A DNA stretch of 10,730 bases from Gammaproteobacteria bacterium (GCA_009843625.1 VYDD01000256.1:1-10730), one strand, 5' to 3'; positions 1-7,585 are shown, counted from the first letter of the stretch. The notes: generated by a model from the sequence alone, not told the origin. Program-made: numbers and translations.

Positions 1-1000
1 TCGTGAGGCCTTCGATGAGAACGACGGTGCCCGTCTGACCCGGCGTCAGCCCCTGCGCCTGAAGTATGCCGAACTCGCGCTGGCGATGCATCACCGACAT
101 GAGCACCGTGTTGACGATCCCGAACGCGATGATGACGAACAGGAACCCCTGAATCACATAGTTCCCGAACTCGTCGATCGCGATCCCCGCCGCCAGGACT
201 GGGTTCGCCTCGCGCCACCCCACGACGCGTGCCTCGCCGCGTTCCACCGGCTCCGCCAGCGCCAGCGCCAGGCGGTCGGAGACCCACCGGGTCCTGCCAC
301 TGCCCTGCAGGACGACAGCGACGTTGGTCACGTCGCTCCCGGAACCGAGCCACTCGCCGGCGGTCGCGAGCGTGATGTGGATCGTGGCCTGGTCGATGGC
401 GGCGACGCGGCTGCGGAAGATCCCCACCACGTGGAGCAGCTGCCCCGTGATCTCGCCGTCGGCACCCTGCGCCTGAACGACGAAGCGCGATCCGATATCG
501 AGTCCAAGACTGCGGGCCAGTTCGGCGCCGACAAAGGCCCCCAGCCGATCATCGGGCTCGAGGTAGCGCCCTTCGATCACGCCATCGTCGATCATGCCGA
601 AGCCCGCTTCGGCGACGTGGTCGACGCCCAGGATCTGCGCCGGACGCGCACCGGCCGCCGATCTCGCCCGCCCGGTGATCCCGAGCCTGGCGGACGTGGT
701 CACGACATGCGGCGCGATCTCCGGAGAGGCCAGCGCCTGCTCGGCGGCGCGGAGGACGTCCGTCGTCAGCCGGTTGTCGATCTGACGGCGCAGCCGGTAC
801 TCGGGCCGCTCGACGGTCACATGTCCGCTCCCCATGCGCACACCGGAATCGACCCACTGCTCGTGGCTGCCGTCGTCGATCGTCATCGACCAGACCAGGA
901 ATGCGCCGCCCACGATCATCGCCGAGGCCGTCAGCACCGTGCGACGCAGATGGCGGCGCAGGTTCCTCAGGGCGAGCCGGACCAGGACGCGCAGGAGCAC
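1..1000 (-). CDS. FtsX/MacB-type ABC transporter permease (C-terminus beyond left edge)
   Basis: Inner-membrane subunit of an ABC exporter of the MacB/LolCE type, which couples cytoplasmic ATP hydrolysis to a periplasmic domain rather than forming a classic channel. Read on the minus strand from a GTG at 1000, the frame stays open for 333 codons to the window edge. The start LLRVLVRLALRNLRRHLRRT is the basic amphipathic entry typical of the family, followed by a first membrane segment (about residues 21-38). A long periplasmic domain of about 240 residues carries the usual core pattern (ILGVD, GAELARSLGLDIGSRF, VVGIFRS). A second membrane segment GFLFVIIAFGIVNTVLM follows, then the conserved cytoplasmic loop RQREFGILQAQGLTPGQ. 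The last two membrane segments are missing because the gene runs off the window. The GTG is 2 bases after the stop of the preceding permease gene and has no clear ribosome site, which fits translational coupling. Family assignment is firm; the substrate is unknown. The ATPase partner is not visible. Confidence 0.88.
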   Translation of the reverse strand, partial: MLLRVLVRLALRNLRRHLRRTVLTASAMIVGGAFLVWSMTIDDGSHEQWVDSGVRMGSGHVTVERPEYRLRRQIDNRLTTDVLRAAEQALASPEIAPHVVTTSARLGITGRARSAAGARPAQILGVDHVAEAGFGMIDDGVIEGRYLEPDDRLGAFVGAELARSLGLDIGSRFVVQAQGADGEITGQLLHVVGIFRSRVAAIDQATIHITLATAGEWLGSGSDVTNVAVVLQGSGRTRWVSDRLALALAEPVERGEARVVGWREANPVLAAGIAIDEFGNYVIQGFLFVIIAFGIVNTVLMSVMHRQREFGILQAQGLTPGQTGTVVLIEGLT

Positions 1001-1002
1001 GG

Positions 1003-2259
1003 CTACACGCCCGACAGAGTGTCGGCAGGCGGCACCCGCGCCGCACGGAGTGCCGGGTAGAGGGCGGAGACGAGCGCCGTGACGACCAGGCCGATGGTCG
1101 CCCAGGTCCATGCCGGCACGTTGGTCCCCACACGGAGGCTCGGCGTCAGCAGGACGCCCTCCACGGTGAGGCTTCCGTAGAGCCATCCGAGGTCGGGCGG
1201 CGCCGTGGAGAACCAGACCATCAGCGGCACCGTGACGACGGTCCCGAGGCCCAGCCCGATGACACCGGTCGCGACCGCCTCGGACAGCACCGTGCCGACC
1301 ACGGACCGCGGCGATGCACCCAGCGCCAGCATGACGGCGAACTCGCGGCGGCGTTCGAAGGTGGCCATCAGCGTGGTGTTGGCGATGCCGAAGCTGGCGA
1401 CTGAATAAATGAGGACGATGAAGATCCAGTACATCGCATCGGCGAGCGCGACATACTGGGCAAGCACCGGATTGAGCTCCGTCCATGACGCGACCGACAT
1501 CGCCCGTTCCGGGGCTCCAAGGGCGGCTGCGAGGCGGGTCGCGGTCAGGTCGGCCTCGGACGGATCGTCAGTGCTGACCGCGATTTCGTGGACCCGACCC
1601 GGATCGAGGACCACGAGCGTCTGGAGGTCTGCGACCGGCATGACCACGGTGCTGGCATCGAACTCGAGCAGGCCGGTCCGGAAGATGCCGGTCACCGTGT
1701 ACAGGTCGTTGCCCACCGAGCCGTCCGCCGCCGAGGCGACGACGATGAGTTCGTCCCCGACACTCAGCTCGAGCTGCCGCGCCATCTCGTCGCCCACCAC
1801 GGCTTCGTATCGGCCGGTGGCAGGCAGGCGGCCCGCTGCCAGGGGATCCAGAAAACGGGTCAGCGCCACCTCGCGCTCGGGGTCGACGCCGAGCAGAACG
1901 CCGGCCAATGTCGCTTCGCCGGAGCTCACGAGCCCGCTCGCGTACACGCGCGGGGCGGCGGCCACGACCGAGGGGTCGGCCTCGATGGTGCGCAGGATCT
2001 CCCCCACGTCGGCACCCTCGCGGCCGCCGATGGTCTCGTACAGGCTGCGCTCGGGCCGGTAGTCGGCATCGTGGATCTCGATCGGTCCACTGACGAGCGA
2101 CGTGGCGTTCTGGACGAGTTCCGTCGAGACCCCGTCGGCCCATCCGACCATGAACACCACGGCGAAGTAGCCGACCCCGAGGCCGAGCGCGGTGAGAACC
2201 GTTCGCTTCCGGTTACGGCCGAGGTTGCGCCACCCGATTCGCCACAACCGGCCCGTCAC
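1003..2259 (-). CDS. FtsX/MacB-type ABC transporter permease
   Basis: Complete 418-residue permease of the LolC/LolE/MacB superfamily, probably the heterodimer partner of the permease encoded just downstream. The N-terminus is basic (RIGWRNLGRNRKRT), then membrane segment 1 (about 20-40) and a periplasmic domain (about 45-270) with LLGVDPERE, GDEMARQLELSVGDEL and TVTGIFRTG. Three C-terminal membrane segments follow (about 276-298, 323-349, 383-403). The cytoplasmic loop FERRREFAVMLALGASPRSV after segment 2 is the family hallmark, and the C-terminus ends YPALRAARVPPADTLSGV, the usual ArrA-x-P-xD-L pattern. The start is a GTG at 2259, 6 bases after the stop of the LolA-like gene. A G-run lies about 10 bases upstream, and no better start keeps the conserved N-terminus. 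The neighbouring LolA-like gene suggests lipid or lipoprotein trafficking, but a macrolide or peptide exporter cannot be excluded. Confidence 0.92.
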   Translation of the reverse strand: MTGRLWRIGWRNLGRNRKRTVLTALGLGVGYFAVVFMVGWADGVSTELVQNATSLVSGPIEIHDADYRPERSLYETIGGREGADVGEILRTIEADPSVVAAAPRVYASGLVSSGEATLAGVLLGVDPEREVALTRFLDPLAAGRLPATGRYEAVVGDEMARQLELSVGDELIVVASAADGSVGNDLYTVTGIFRTGLLEFDASTVVMPVADLQTLVVLDPGRVHEIAVSTDDPSEADLTATRLAAALGAPERAMSVASWTELNPVLAQYVALADAMYWIFIVLIYSVASFGIANTTLMATFERRREFAVMLALGASPRSVVGTVLSEAVATGVIGLGLGTVVTVPLMVWFSTAPPDLGWLYGSLTVEGVLLTPSLRVGTNVPAWTWATIGLVVTALVSALYPALRAARVPPADTLSGV

Positions 2260-2265
2260 GCGTCG

Positions 2266-3069
2266 CTACCCCCCGCGCTGCAGGGTCCGGAGCGAGAAGA
2301 AGGATGGTTCGACGTCGATGTCGAACTCAAGCTCCTCGTAGCGGATGGTCGTGCGTTCGTCCGGCTTGTCCGCCGGGTACATGTTCATGACCCCGGGAAC
2401 GATCCGTCCGCTGAACTCGGTGTAGTCGCCGTGCTCTATGGTCCGGGCCAGCTCTCCGTCCTCGTCGAAGAACTCCGCCCGGATCGGCATGTCGTCGGAC
2501 TGCCGGATCCGGTAGTCGATGTGCCCCCAGACGACGGGCGCCTCCGGCCTGGGGGTCAGGCGAAAGTCCCAGACGGCCACGCCAGCCGCATCCTCTCCGT
2601 CGAACACGAGCTCGATGTCATAGTCCTCGACGAGCCTGCTGTCCTTGACCAGGTCGTCGTTCGTGAAGTGCGATCCCATCCACGATCCGCCCATCATCGA
2701 GGCAGGAACCTTGATCGTCCGATCGACCTTGGGGAGGTAGTTCCAGATGTCCTCGGCGGCCTTCAGCGTCGCCGTTCCGGCTTCCCTCCGCGGCGCCCGC
2801 AGGCGGACGAGCGAATAGTCCGTGCCGAGCGACCAGATCTCCATCGTCATCTGGCGCTCCCAGTGCTCGGTCACGATCTCCATCGTCGCGACGCCCCTGC
2901 TGGACTCACCCCGCAGCAGCCGGTCCACGCGATCGATGATGGCGTTCGGGTCCAACTGGGCGTGGGCCGGCGCCGCGACGGTCAGATGCAGGATCGTGCC
3001 CGCAAGCGCGAGCCACATCGCCATGCCGCGCCTGTGCGGCCCCTGGAGTCCCTGGCGTGTTCCTGGCAT
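2266..3069 (-). CDS. LolA-like outer-membrane lipoprotein-sorting protein
   Basis: Periplasmic carrier of the LolA-like superfamily, the group often annotated 'outer membrane lipoprotein-sorting protein'; it is expected to bind acyl chains in a half-open beta barrel and pass cargo across the periplasm. The 267-residue reading from ATG 3069 gives a signal peptide with a basic n-region (GPHRRG), hydrophobic core (about 17-33) and AHA cleavage site after residue 37. Mature-protein hallmarks are RGESSRGVATMEI (53-65), MEIWSLGTDYSLVRLRAP, TLKAAEDIWNYLPKVDR (101-117), the MMGGSWMGSHFTNDDLVKDS block (125-144) and EPSFFSLRTLQRG at the end. An alternative ATG at 3024 gives 252 residues but removes the positive n-region. 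The 3069 start also lies about 31 bases below a plausible promoter, so it is preferred. The next gene is a permease 6 bases away, which points to an exporter-carrier unit. The actual cargo is unknown. Confidence 0.9.
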   Translation of the reverse strand: MPGTRQGLQGPHRRGMAMWLALAGTILHLTVAAPAHAQLDPNAIIDRVDRLLRGESSRGVATMEIVTEHWERQMTMEIWSLGTDYSLVRLRAPRREAGTATLKAAEDIWNYLPKVDRTIKVPASMMGGSWMGSHFTNDDLVKDSRLVEDYDIELVFDGEDAAGVAVWDFRLTPRPEAPVVWGHIDYRIRQSDDMPIRAEFFDEDGELARTIEHGDYTEFSGRIVPGVMNMYPADKPDERTTIRYEELEFDIDVEPSFFSLRTLQRGG

Positions 3070-3106
3070 GTGAGTGCACCGTGGCGTGATCCGGGGCGTT
3101 ACGTAG

Positions 3107-3135
3107 TTAATACCGCGGCCGCTCGAAGGCGGCAA
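3107..3135 (-). promoter_or_regulatory. Putative sigma70-type promoter of the LolA-like/permease operon
   Basis: In the 128-base gap between the DUF4340 gene and the LolA-like gene the minus strand reads TTGCCG, 17 bases, TATTAA. Each hexamer matches consensus at 4 of 6 positions, with ideal spacing. It lies in one of the few A/T-containing patches of the region and would start transcription near 3100, about 31 bases above ATG 3069. No intrinsic terminator with a T-run was seen after the DUF4340 stop, so read-through from the upstream operon is also possible. Nothing else was recognised in this gap. Confidence 0.45.
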
Positions 3136-3197
3136 CACCCGCGAGGCCATTGTCCGCCAGGGTTCGACGGGTACCCATGACGCCGGCAGGTTGGCGA

Positions 3198-4121
3198 CTA
3201 CCCCCCTTCCCGTCCCAGCAGCCGGTCCGGCTCGGGCACGATGCGGGTGGCCCGGAAAGCGGCCAGCCGGTAGAGGGTATCGTTCCCCGCGACGCGCAAC
3301 CAGTACTCGGCGTCCACCGGCGCCATGTCCAGCGCCAGAACCGTGTCGCCGCTCTCGTTCAGAGCCACGAAGCGACGCAGGTCCTCGGCCGGAAACTCGG
3401 TTCCTTCCTCCACGAAGCCGATGGCGCGCAGCTCGTCCACCTCGTCGAGCATGTTCGCGACCGAAGCCGAATCCGGCACCGAGCCCGACTCCGCCACGGT
3501 CCAGCCGGCGTCTCCGCGCTCGACGATGATGACCTCTCCGGCGCGCTCCACCTCGATGGATGCGATGGACTCCACGTCCGTGCGCGCGATGAGCTTGTCG
3601 CGCCAGTCGTTGAGGGTGCGGGTGAAGGAACCGCGCAGGTCGCCGCGAACGGTGTAGACCTCGTCGGAGCCGGGGAGGCGGGCGTAGGCGGTCTGGAACG
3701 CCGATCCCACCCGGCCCAGCGCCACGATGCGGCTCTCCCCGCCGAGGAGGCGGAACTCGAGCATCCAGGCCTCGCGGCCGGCTACCCCCAGGCGCTCGTG
3801 GTTGTCCGGGTTGGCCGCGGCCAGGGCACCCACTTCCACCTCCGAGAGCGCCGTGAACATGCGCGCCACGGCGGCTGAGTCGGCTTCGTGCCCGTTCACC
3901 GTCCATTCACCAGCGACCCGCGCCACCTCGATCTCCCGGTTGTCGCCGCTGAAGGTGGCGCTCTCCAGGGTGCGCTCGTCGATGCCCTCCAGCTCCGCCG
4001 CCAACTCCAGCGCTCCGGGGGGGGCCTCCGGAGTGCGGCCACCGGCCAGGCGGATGACCCCGTACAGGACCAGCAGTCCCGCGAGCGCGATGACAAGTCT
4101 CTGCAGTGCGTTCTTGCTCAT
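3198..4121 (-). CDS. DUF4340 family membrane-anchored protein of the Gld-type ABC cluster
   Basis: 307-residue protein with one N-terminal membrane anchor (about residues 7-26, LVIALAGLLVLYGVIRLAGG) and a long extracytoplasmic part. It fits the DUF4340 family, which is regularly encoded directly after GldG-like ABC auxiliary proteins and has no settled biochemical function. The body shows two related-looking halves with the pattern 'residue stretch, GEWTVNG / GWTVAE, then a short helix with a DSAAVARMFTALSEVE / DSASVANMLDEVDELR segment, then an F-P/D-x-x-R-L or R-F step', which is the repeat typical of the family. The start is ATG 4121, overlapping the stop of the fused permease gene as ATGA (4118-4121). 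A longer in-frame reading upstream has only low-complexity Pro/Arg/Gly sequence and is rejected. It is probably a periplasmic subunit or adaptor of the upstream ABC complex; that role is inferred from position. Confidence 0.85.
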   Translation of the reverse strand: MSKNALQRLVIALAGLLVLYGVIRLAGGRTPEAPPGALELAAELEGIDERTLESATFSGDNREIEVARVAGEWTVNGHEADSAAVARMFTALSEVEVGALAAANPDNHERLGVAGREAWMLEFRLLGGESRIVALGRVGSAFQTAYARLPGSDEVYTVRGDLRGSFTRTLNDWRDKLIARTDVESIASIEVERAGEVIIVERGDAGWTVAESGSVPDSASVANMLDEVDELRAIGFVEEGTEFPAEDLRRFVALNESGDTVLALDMAPVDAEYWLRVAGNDTLYRLAAFRATRIVPEPDRLLGREGG

Positions 4122-6394
4122 GCGTCCATCTCGTTCCAGCGGCGCTCGGCGCGGGCCCGCCTGCCCGTCACCCGCAAGGCGCCGGCGAGGCAGAAGAAGA
4201 GGGGGATGCCCACCAGGTTCCCCCACTTGAGCGCGTTCTTGGCGAAGTCCGACTCCAGCGCCAGCGGAGGCGGCGTGCGATCCTTGGAGCGGATGCTGAT
4301 GAGCGCCTCGTCCTGCGCCAGCCAGTCGACCGAGTTGGCGGCGAAGAGCAGGTTCTGGCGGCTCGAGCGGACGAACTGGTCGTCCAGGAAGTCCACATCG
4401 GCTACGACGATCATGCGGCCGGCCGGTTCGGAACCGTCGCCCTCTTCCTCTCCTTCCGTCGGCAGCGCGAAATCCACGGCTGCGGCCACGACTTCAACGC
4501 CGAGATTGGCCTCGTCGGGAAAGGCCTGCATGTCGGGCGCGATGGGGCTGCCCGGCACCTGCACGCCTCCCGCCTCAGTGGTGGTCCAGAGCGGCGTGAC
4601 GCGCGCCGAGTCGGTCAGGATCAGCGAGCTGGCCCACCCGACGGAGAGGTTGTTGAGGTCGCGGGTCACGGGATGATCGGCGCCCCGGAAGAGGATGGGC
4701 CAGAGGGGGTAGGAACGCACCACGGCGAAGATCCCCTGGCGACCCATCTGCACCCGCTCCGCAGAGGCCAGGTCGTAGACGATGCCACCGTCGTATCGGA
4801 TTCCGCGCTCCTCCAGGAAGTTCTCGAGCCCCGAGGTCACCGGCGACGCCATCGGCGATTGCGGATCGATCTGCGTCCCCTCCACCAGCAGCATCGCGGC
4901 GCCGCCGCCGTCCACGTACTCCGCGAGCCGCTCCAGGGCGAGCGCCGACATGGGCTCCGTCGGCCCCGCCACCACCAGCACGTCGATGGAATCGGGATTC
5001 AGCGCGGGGACCGTGTCGCCGTCGAGCGCGACGCTCCCGATCGAGTAGCGGTCGCCGAGTGCCTGCTGCAGCGCCGGCATCTCGAAGGCCTGTTTGGCGC
5101 CGAACCCGGAGGCGAAACGCAGGCGCGGGCGCGCGTCGGTGGTCATGGACACCACCGCCGTCGCCATGCGCAGCTCCAGGTCGTCGGTGCGGTCGATGAT
5201 GGGGATGATCTCCCGCTGGTCCGCGTACTGCATGGCCAGCCCGAAGTATCCCCGGCGCACCTCGAACTCGTCGTCGCGCAGGACGTTGAAGTCGAGTTCC
5301 GGGATCCCCATGCCGCTGGCTTCGGAACGCGCCTCGTCGCTGTCGCCGGGATCGATCTTCTCCACCACCAGTTGCCCGCCGCCCGCGCGCCGGAAATCGG
5401 CGAGCAGATCCTCCACGTCGCGCAGGGTGAGCTGCACCTCCGGGGGAAGCTCGTCGGACGCGAAGAGCCTGAAGGTGACGATGTCGTCGATGTTGCCCAG
5501 CACCTCGCGGGTCCCGTCGGCGAGGGTGTAGAGGTTGCCGCGTGTCAGGTCCAGGCGCCCCCGGATGTAGCCGCCGAGCAGGTTCAGCACCACGACCAGC
5601 GCCGCGATGGCGATGGTGCCCACGCGCAGGCGCCGATAGTCGCCCCGCCCGTGACTCAGCCGCTCCCGGCTCACCATCGCGATCGACAGCACCAGGAAGA
5701 GGGCGGCGGTGGAGACGAAGTACAGCACGTCGCGCAAGTCGATCACGCCGCGGGCGACGTTCTCGAAGTGCCCGATCACGGAGAGTCGCGCCGCCGCACC
5801 GCCGATCATCGGCGTCAGTCCGATCTGCACGAACGGCAGGCCGATGAGCACCAGCACCAGGCTGACGGCGATCGCCAGCATGAACGAGGTGATCTGGTTG
5901 CGGGTCATGCTCGATGCCCACAGGCCGATGGCCACAAACTGGGCCGCGAGCAGCGAAGCGCCCACGTACTGCGCGGTGATGATTCCCGGATCGGCTTCGG
6001 ACGCCATCAGCACCCCGATCGACATCGGCAGCGTGCCGGCGAGCGCGACGAGGGCGAAGATCCAGTTCCCCAGGAACTTGCCGAGGACGGTCTCGACCTC
6101 GTTGAACGGATGCGCCAGCAGCCACTCGAGCGTCCCGCTGCGGCGCTCCTCCGCGAGCGAACGCATGGTCGCGGCCGGAATCAGGACCGCGAACAGCCAG
6201 GGTAGGAGATCGAACAGGGGGCGCAGGGTGGCGATGTTGGAGGCGTACAGCGAGCGGAACTCGATGAAGATCCCCAGGGCCAGGAAGGCGACGATCAGGA
6301 TGTAGGCCGTCGCCTGATCGAAGAAGCCCGCGAGTTCGCGGCGCGCGATGGTGGGCACGCCCCTGAGACCGGCGAGAATGCGGGAGAGGTTCAT
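4118..6394 (-). CDS. Fused ABC-2 permease (GldF-like) and GldG-like auxiliary protein
   Basis: 758-residue protein combining two subunits that are separate genes (gldF, gldG) in Flavobacterium. Residues 1-245 are an ABC-2 type permease with six membrane segments (about 30-48, 62-78, 108-130, 140-162, 170-192, 222-242). They carry the conserved loop ATMRSLAEERRSGTLEWLLAHP (75-96) that contacts the ATPase. Residues about 255-758 are GldG-like: a membrane segment (258-276), the hallmark LDLTRGNLYTLADGTREVL (281-299), a substrate-binding-like extracytoplasmic domain with DVLVVAGPTEPMS (471-483), YVDGGGAAMLLVEG and VVADVDFLDDQF (663-674), and a final membrane segment (about 725-741). The start ATG 6394 has a perfect Shine-Dalgarno 6 bases upstream and overlaps the ATPase stop as ATGA; the 3' end overlaps the DUF4340 gene the same way. 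It is the membrane core of an ABC complex with the GldA-type ATPase. In Bacteroidota such genes are needed for gliding; elsewhere homologues occur without gliding, so motility should not be assumed. Confidence 0.93.
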   Translation of the reverse strand: MNLSRILAGLRGVPTIARRELAGFFDQATAYILIVAFLALGIFIEFRSLYASNIATLRPLFDLLPWLFAVLIPAATMRSLAEERRSGTLEWLLAHPFNEVETVLGKFLGNWIFALVALAGTLPMSIGVLMASEADPGIITAQYVGASLLAAQFVAIGLWASSMTRNQITSFMLAIAVSLVLVLIGLPFVQIGLTPMIGGAAARLSVIGHFENVARGVIDLRDVLYFVSTAALFLVLSIAMVSRERLSHGRGDYRRLRVGTIAIAALVVVLNLLGGYIRGRLDLTRGNLYTLADGTREVLGNIDDIVTFRLFASDELPPEVQLTLRDVEDLLADFRRAGGGQLVVEKIDPGDSDEARSEASGMGIPELDFNVLRDDEFEVRRGYFGLAMQYADQREIIPIIDRTDDLELRMATAVVSMTTDARPRLRFASGFGAKQAFEMPALQQALGDRYSIGSVALDGDTVPALNPDSIDVLVVAGPTEPMSALALERLAEYVDGGGAAMLLVEGTQIDPQSPMASPVTSGLENFLEERGIRYDGGIVYDLASAERVQMGRQGIFAVVRSYPLWPILFRGADHPVTRDLNNLSVGWASSLILTDSARVTPLWTTTEAGGVQVPGSPIAPDMQAFPDEANLGVEVVAAAVDFALPTEGEEEGDGSEPAGRMIVVADVDFLDDQFVRSSRQNLLFAANSVDWLAQDEALISIRSKDRTPPPLALESDFAKNALKWGNLVGIPLFFCLAGALRVTGRRARAERRWNEMDA

Positions 6395-7350
6395 TCTTCC
6401 ACCTCCTCGGCCAGCGGCGTGGAGGCTTCGCCGTTCGCGGTGAGCGACCGGAAGACCCGCTCCAGGTTGGCCTGCTCCCGATGCAGCTCCCAGAGCGCCC
6501 ACCCGCGGCGGGTGGCGAGCTCGAAGATGGTGGGGCGGAGTTCCGCGCCGGACGCGACCTCAAGGCGTACGCGGGTGCGCCCTTCGTGGGTTTCCGCGGT
6601 GGCGGAGGAAACGCCTTCCAGGGCGGCAAGGGCCTCGGACACGTCATCCCCTTCGGCTTCGACAAGGTAGAAGGCGCCGCCGGTGCGGTCGGCCGCCAGA
6701 TCGGCCACGGTGCCGTCGGCGACCAGCCGGCCACCCGAGATGATCAACAGCCGCTGGCAGGTGGCCTCGACCTCCTGCATGACGTGGGTGCTGAGAAGAA
6801 CCGTCCGCTCCGCGCCCAGTGCGTTGATCAGCTTGCGGATCTCCACGCGCTGGTTGGGATCGAGGCCCTCGGTGGGTTCGTCGAGCACCAGGATCTCGGG
6901 ACGGTGCAGGATCGCCGCCGCCAGCCCGATGCGCTGCCGGTATCCCTTGGAGCACTCTCCGATCGGGCGGAAGAAGACCGCCTCGAGCGCGGTCTCCTCC
7001 GCCGCGTCCCGAACCGCGCGCCGGGCATCCGCGCCCCGGATCCGGCGGATCTCGGCCACGTACTCGAGATACTCGGCGACCAGCATGTCGTCGTACAGCG
7101 GATTCGCCTCGGGCAGGTAGCCCACGCGCCGCTTGGCATCCCTGAGGTCGGTCTCGATGGGTACGCCGTCGAACAGCACCACGCCCGAATCAGGCTGCAG
7201 CGTTCCGGTCAGCATGCGCATGGTGGTGGTTTTGCCGGCCGCGTTGGGGCCGAGAAAGCCCACCACCTCGCCCCGGTCCACCTCGAACGACACGTCGTTG
7301 ACGGCCAGGAGGGGGCCGAAGCGCTTGGTCACCCCTTGTACGGCGATCAT
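6391..7350 (-). CDS. GldA-type ABC transporter ATP-binding protein
   Basis: 319-residue cytoplasmic ATPase that would power the fused GldF/GldG-like membrane protein encoded next. Visible motifs: Walker A GPNAAGKT (34-41, with Ala at the third variable position where Gly is usual), a Q-loop region GYLPEANPLY (77-86) in which Glu replaces Gln, ABC signature CSKGYRQRIG (133-142), Walker B ILVLDEPTEGLDP (153-165) and switch His189 in LLSTHVMQE. The YLPE-NPLY form of the Q-loop and the SKGYRQR form of the signature are characteristic of the GldA/CcmA-like branch rather than LolD/MacB. The C-terminal 90 residues form the accessory domain usual in ABC-2 system ATPases. The start ATG 7350 has an AAGGAGG site 5 bases upstream; the longer in-frame reading is Pro/Arg/Gly-rich filler. 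First gene of the operon, with an unusual 5' leader region (promoter plus terminator) in front of it. Confidence 0.94.
   Translation of the reverse strand: MIAVQGVTKRFGPLLAVNDVSFEVDRGEVVGFLGPNAAGKTTTMRMLTGTLQPDSGVVLFDGVPIETDLRDAKRRVGYLPEANPLYDDMLVAEYLEYVAEIRRIRGADARRAVRDAAEETALEAVFFRPIGECSKGYRQRIGLAAAILHRPEILVLDEPTEGLDPNQRVEIRKLINALGAERTVLLSTHVMQEVEATCQRLLIISGGRLVADGTVADLAADRTGGAFYLVEAEGDDVSEALAALEGVSSATAETHEGRTRVRLEVASGAELRPTIFELATRRGWALWELHREQANLERVFRSLTANGEASTPLAEEVEE
6401..6407 (-). promoter_or_regulatory. Strong ribosome binding site of the fused permease gene
   Basis: The minus strand reads AGGAGGT 6 bases before ATG 6394, inside the last codons of the ATPase gene. It fixes the start at MNLSRIL and removes the 36-residue low-complexity upstream extension that is otherwise open in frame. 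The site allows new initiation as well as re-initiation at the ATGA overlap. Confidence 0.85.
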
Positions 7351-7355
7351 TCCTT

Positions 7356-7362
7356 CCTCCTT
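7356..7362 (-). promoter_or_regulatory. Strong ribosome binding site of the GldA-type ATPase gene
   Basis: The minus strand reads AAGGAGG with 5 bases to ATG 7350, the only strong site in the region, and decides the start at MIAVQG. A GC-rich hairpin (CCCGGC/GCCGGG, 7374-7389) lies about a dozen bases upstream of the site in the same transcript; it does not cover the site itself. Confidence 0.85.
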
Positions 7363-7472
7363 CCGCGTTGTTCCCCGGCGCCCGCCGGGCTCTACAGAAC
7401 CGCTTCGCGGGTGCCCGCCGCGCCCCGGCTTCAGCACAGGCTGTCTTGCGCCCAGTGCCCGTGCCGTGCACG

Positions 7473-7506
7473 AAAAAAGCCGCGCGAAATCACACTATCG
7501 CGCGGC
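7473..7506 (-). terminator. Intrinsic (Rho-independent) terminator in the leader of the GldA operon
   Basis: Plus-strand arms 7479-7487 (gccgcgcga) and 7498-7506 (tcgcgcggc) are perfect inverted repeats: a 9-bp, nearly all G/C stem with a 10-base loop. On the minus strand the stem is followed immediately by six T residues (7478-7473), the standard form of an intrinsic terminator. On the plus strand there is no T-run, so the signal is one-way. It lies about 120 bases upstream of the ATPase start and about 70 bases downstream of a minus-strand promoter. No minus-strand gene ends here, so it is a leader or small-RNA terminator rather than the end of a coding operon. Confidence 0.8.
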
Positions 7507-7569
7507 CCGGGCAGCCCGTGCCTTCCCGCGCGCGAGCGACTCGCTGGTCCCCCCGTTTTCGCGCGGGGG
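7473..7569 (-). ncRNA. Predicted short structured RNA or attenuator leader upstream of the GldA operon
   Basis: This is the interval from the transcription start predicted by the promoter at 7604-7576 to the end of the T-run of the terminator. The RNA would be about 95 nt. Read 5' to 3' it could fold a CCCCCG/CGGGGG-type hairpin at the extreme 5' end (7569-7550, 8-base loop), a small GCGAG/CTCGC hairpin, a GGGC-rich pairing, then the 9-bp terminator. A TCGCGCG stretch in the middle (7535-7529) is complementary to 7 bases of the first terminator arm, so an alternative anti-terminator pairing is possible. It does not match tRNA, 6S, tmRNA or SRP RNA landmarks that I could recognise. Transcription is inferred, not shown. 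Confidence 0.4.
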
Positions 7570-7585
7570 CGAACGATTCTACTAT
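7556..7585 (+). promoter_or_regulatory. Weak candidate promoter for the serine hydrolase-dipeptidase gene
   Basis: The plus strand has TACTAT (7580-7585; four of six matches to the -10 consensus) with a poor -35 (TTTTCG, 18-base spacing). Its -10 overlaps the -10 of the opposing minus-strand promoter, so the two would compete for RNA polymerase if both are real. Apart from these elements and the terminator, the 326-base divergent gap 7351-7676 shows no gene. Confidence 0.2.

Noticed and set aside
549..1133. 194-codon minus-strand frame across the permease junction
   Set aside because: The conserved permease sequence reads in another frame from GTG 1000; this frame is Arg/Pro-rich and crosses the end of the upstream permease gene.
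2266..3906. Single 546-codon minus-strand frame suggesting a large fusion ahead of the LolA-like protein
   Set aside because: The first half is an out-of-frame reading of the DUF4340 gene (Arg/Gly-rich). Real coding begins at the signal peptide at 3069 or 3024, so this is neither a fusion nor a frameshift.
4106..6205. 699-codon plus-strand open frame
   Set aside because: It lies antisense to the fused GldF/GldG gene and encodes His/Arg/Gln/Gly-rich low-complexity sequence with no recognisable motif, as expected for a shadow frame in high-G+C DNA.
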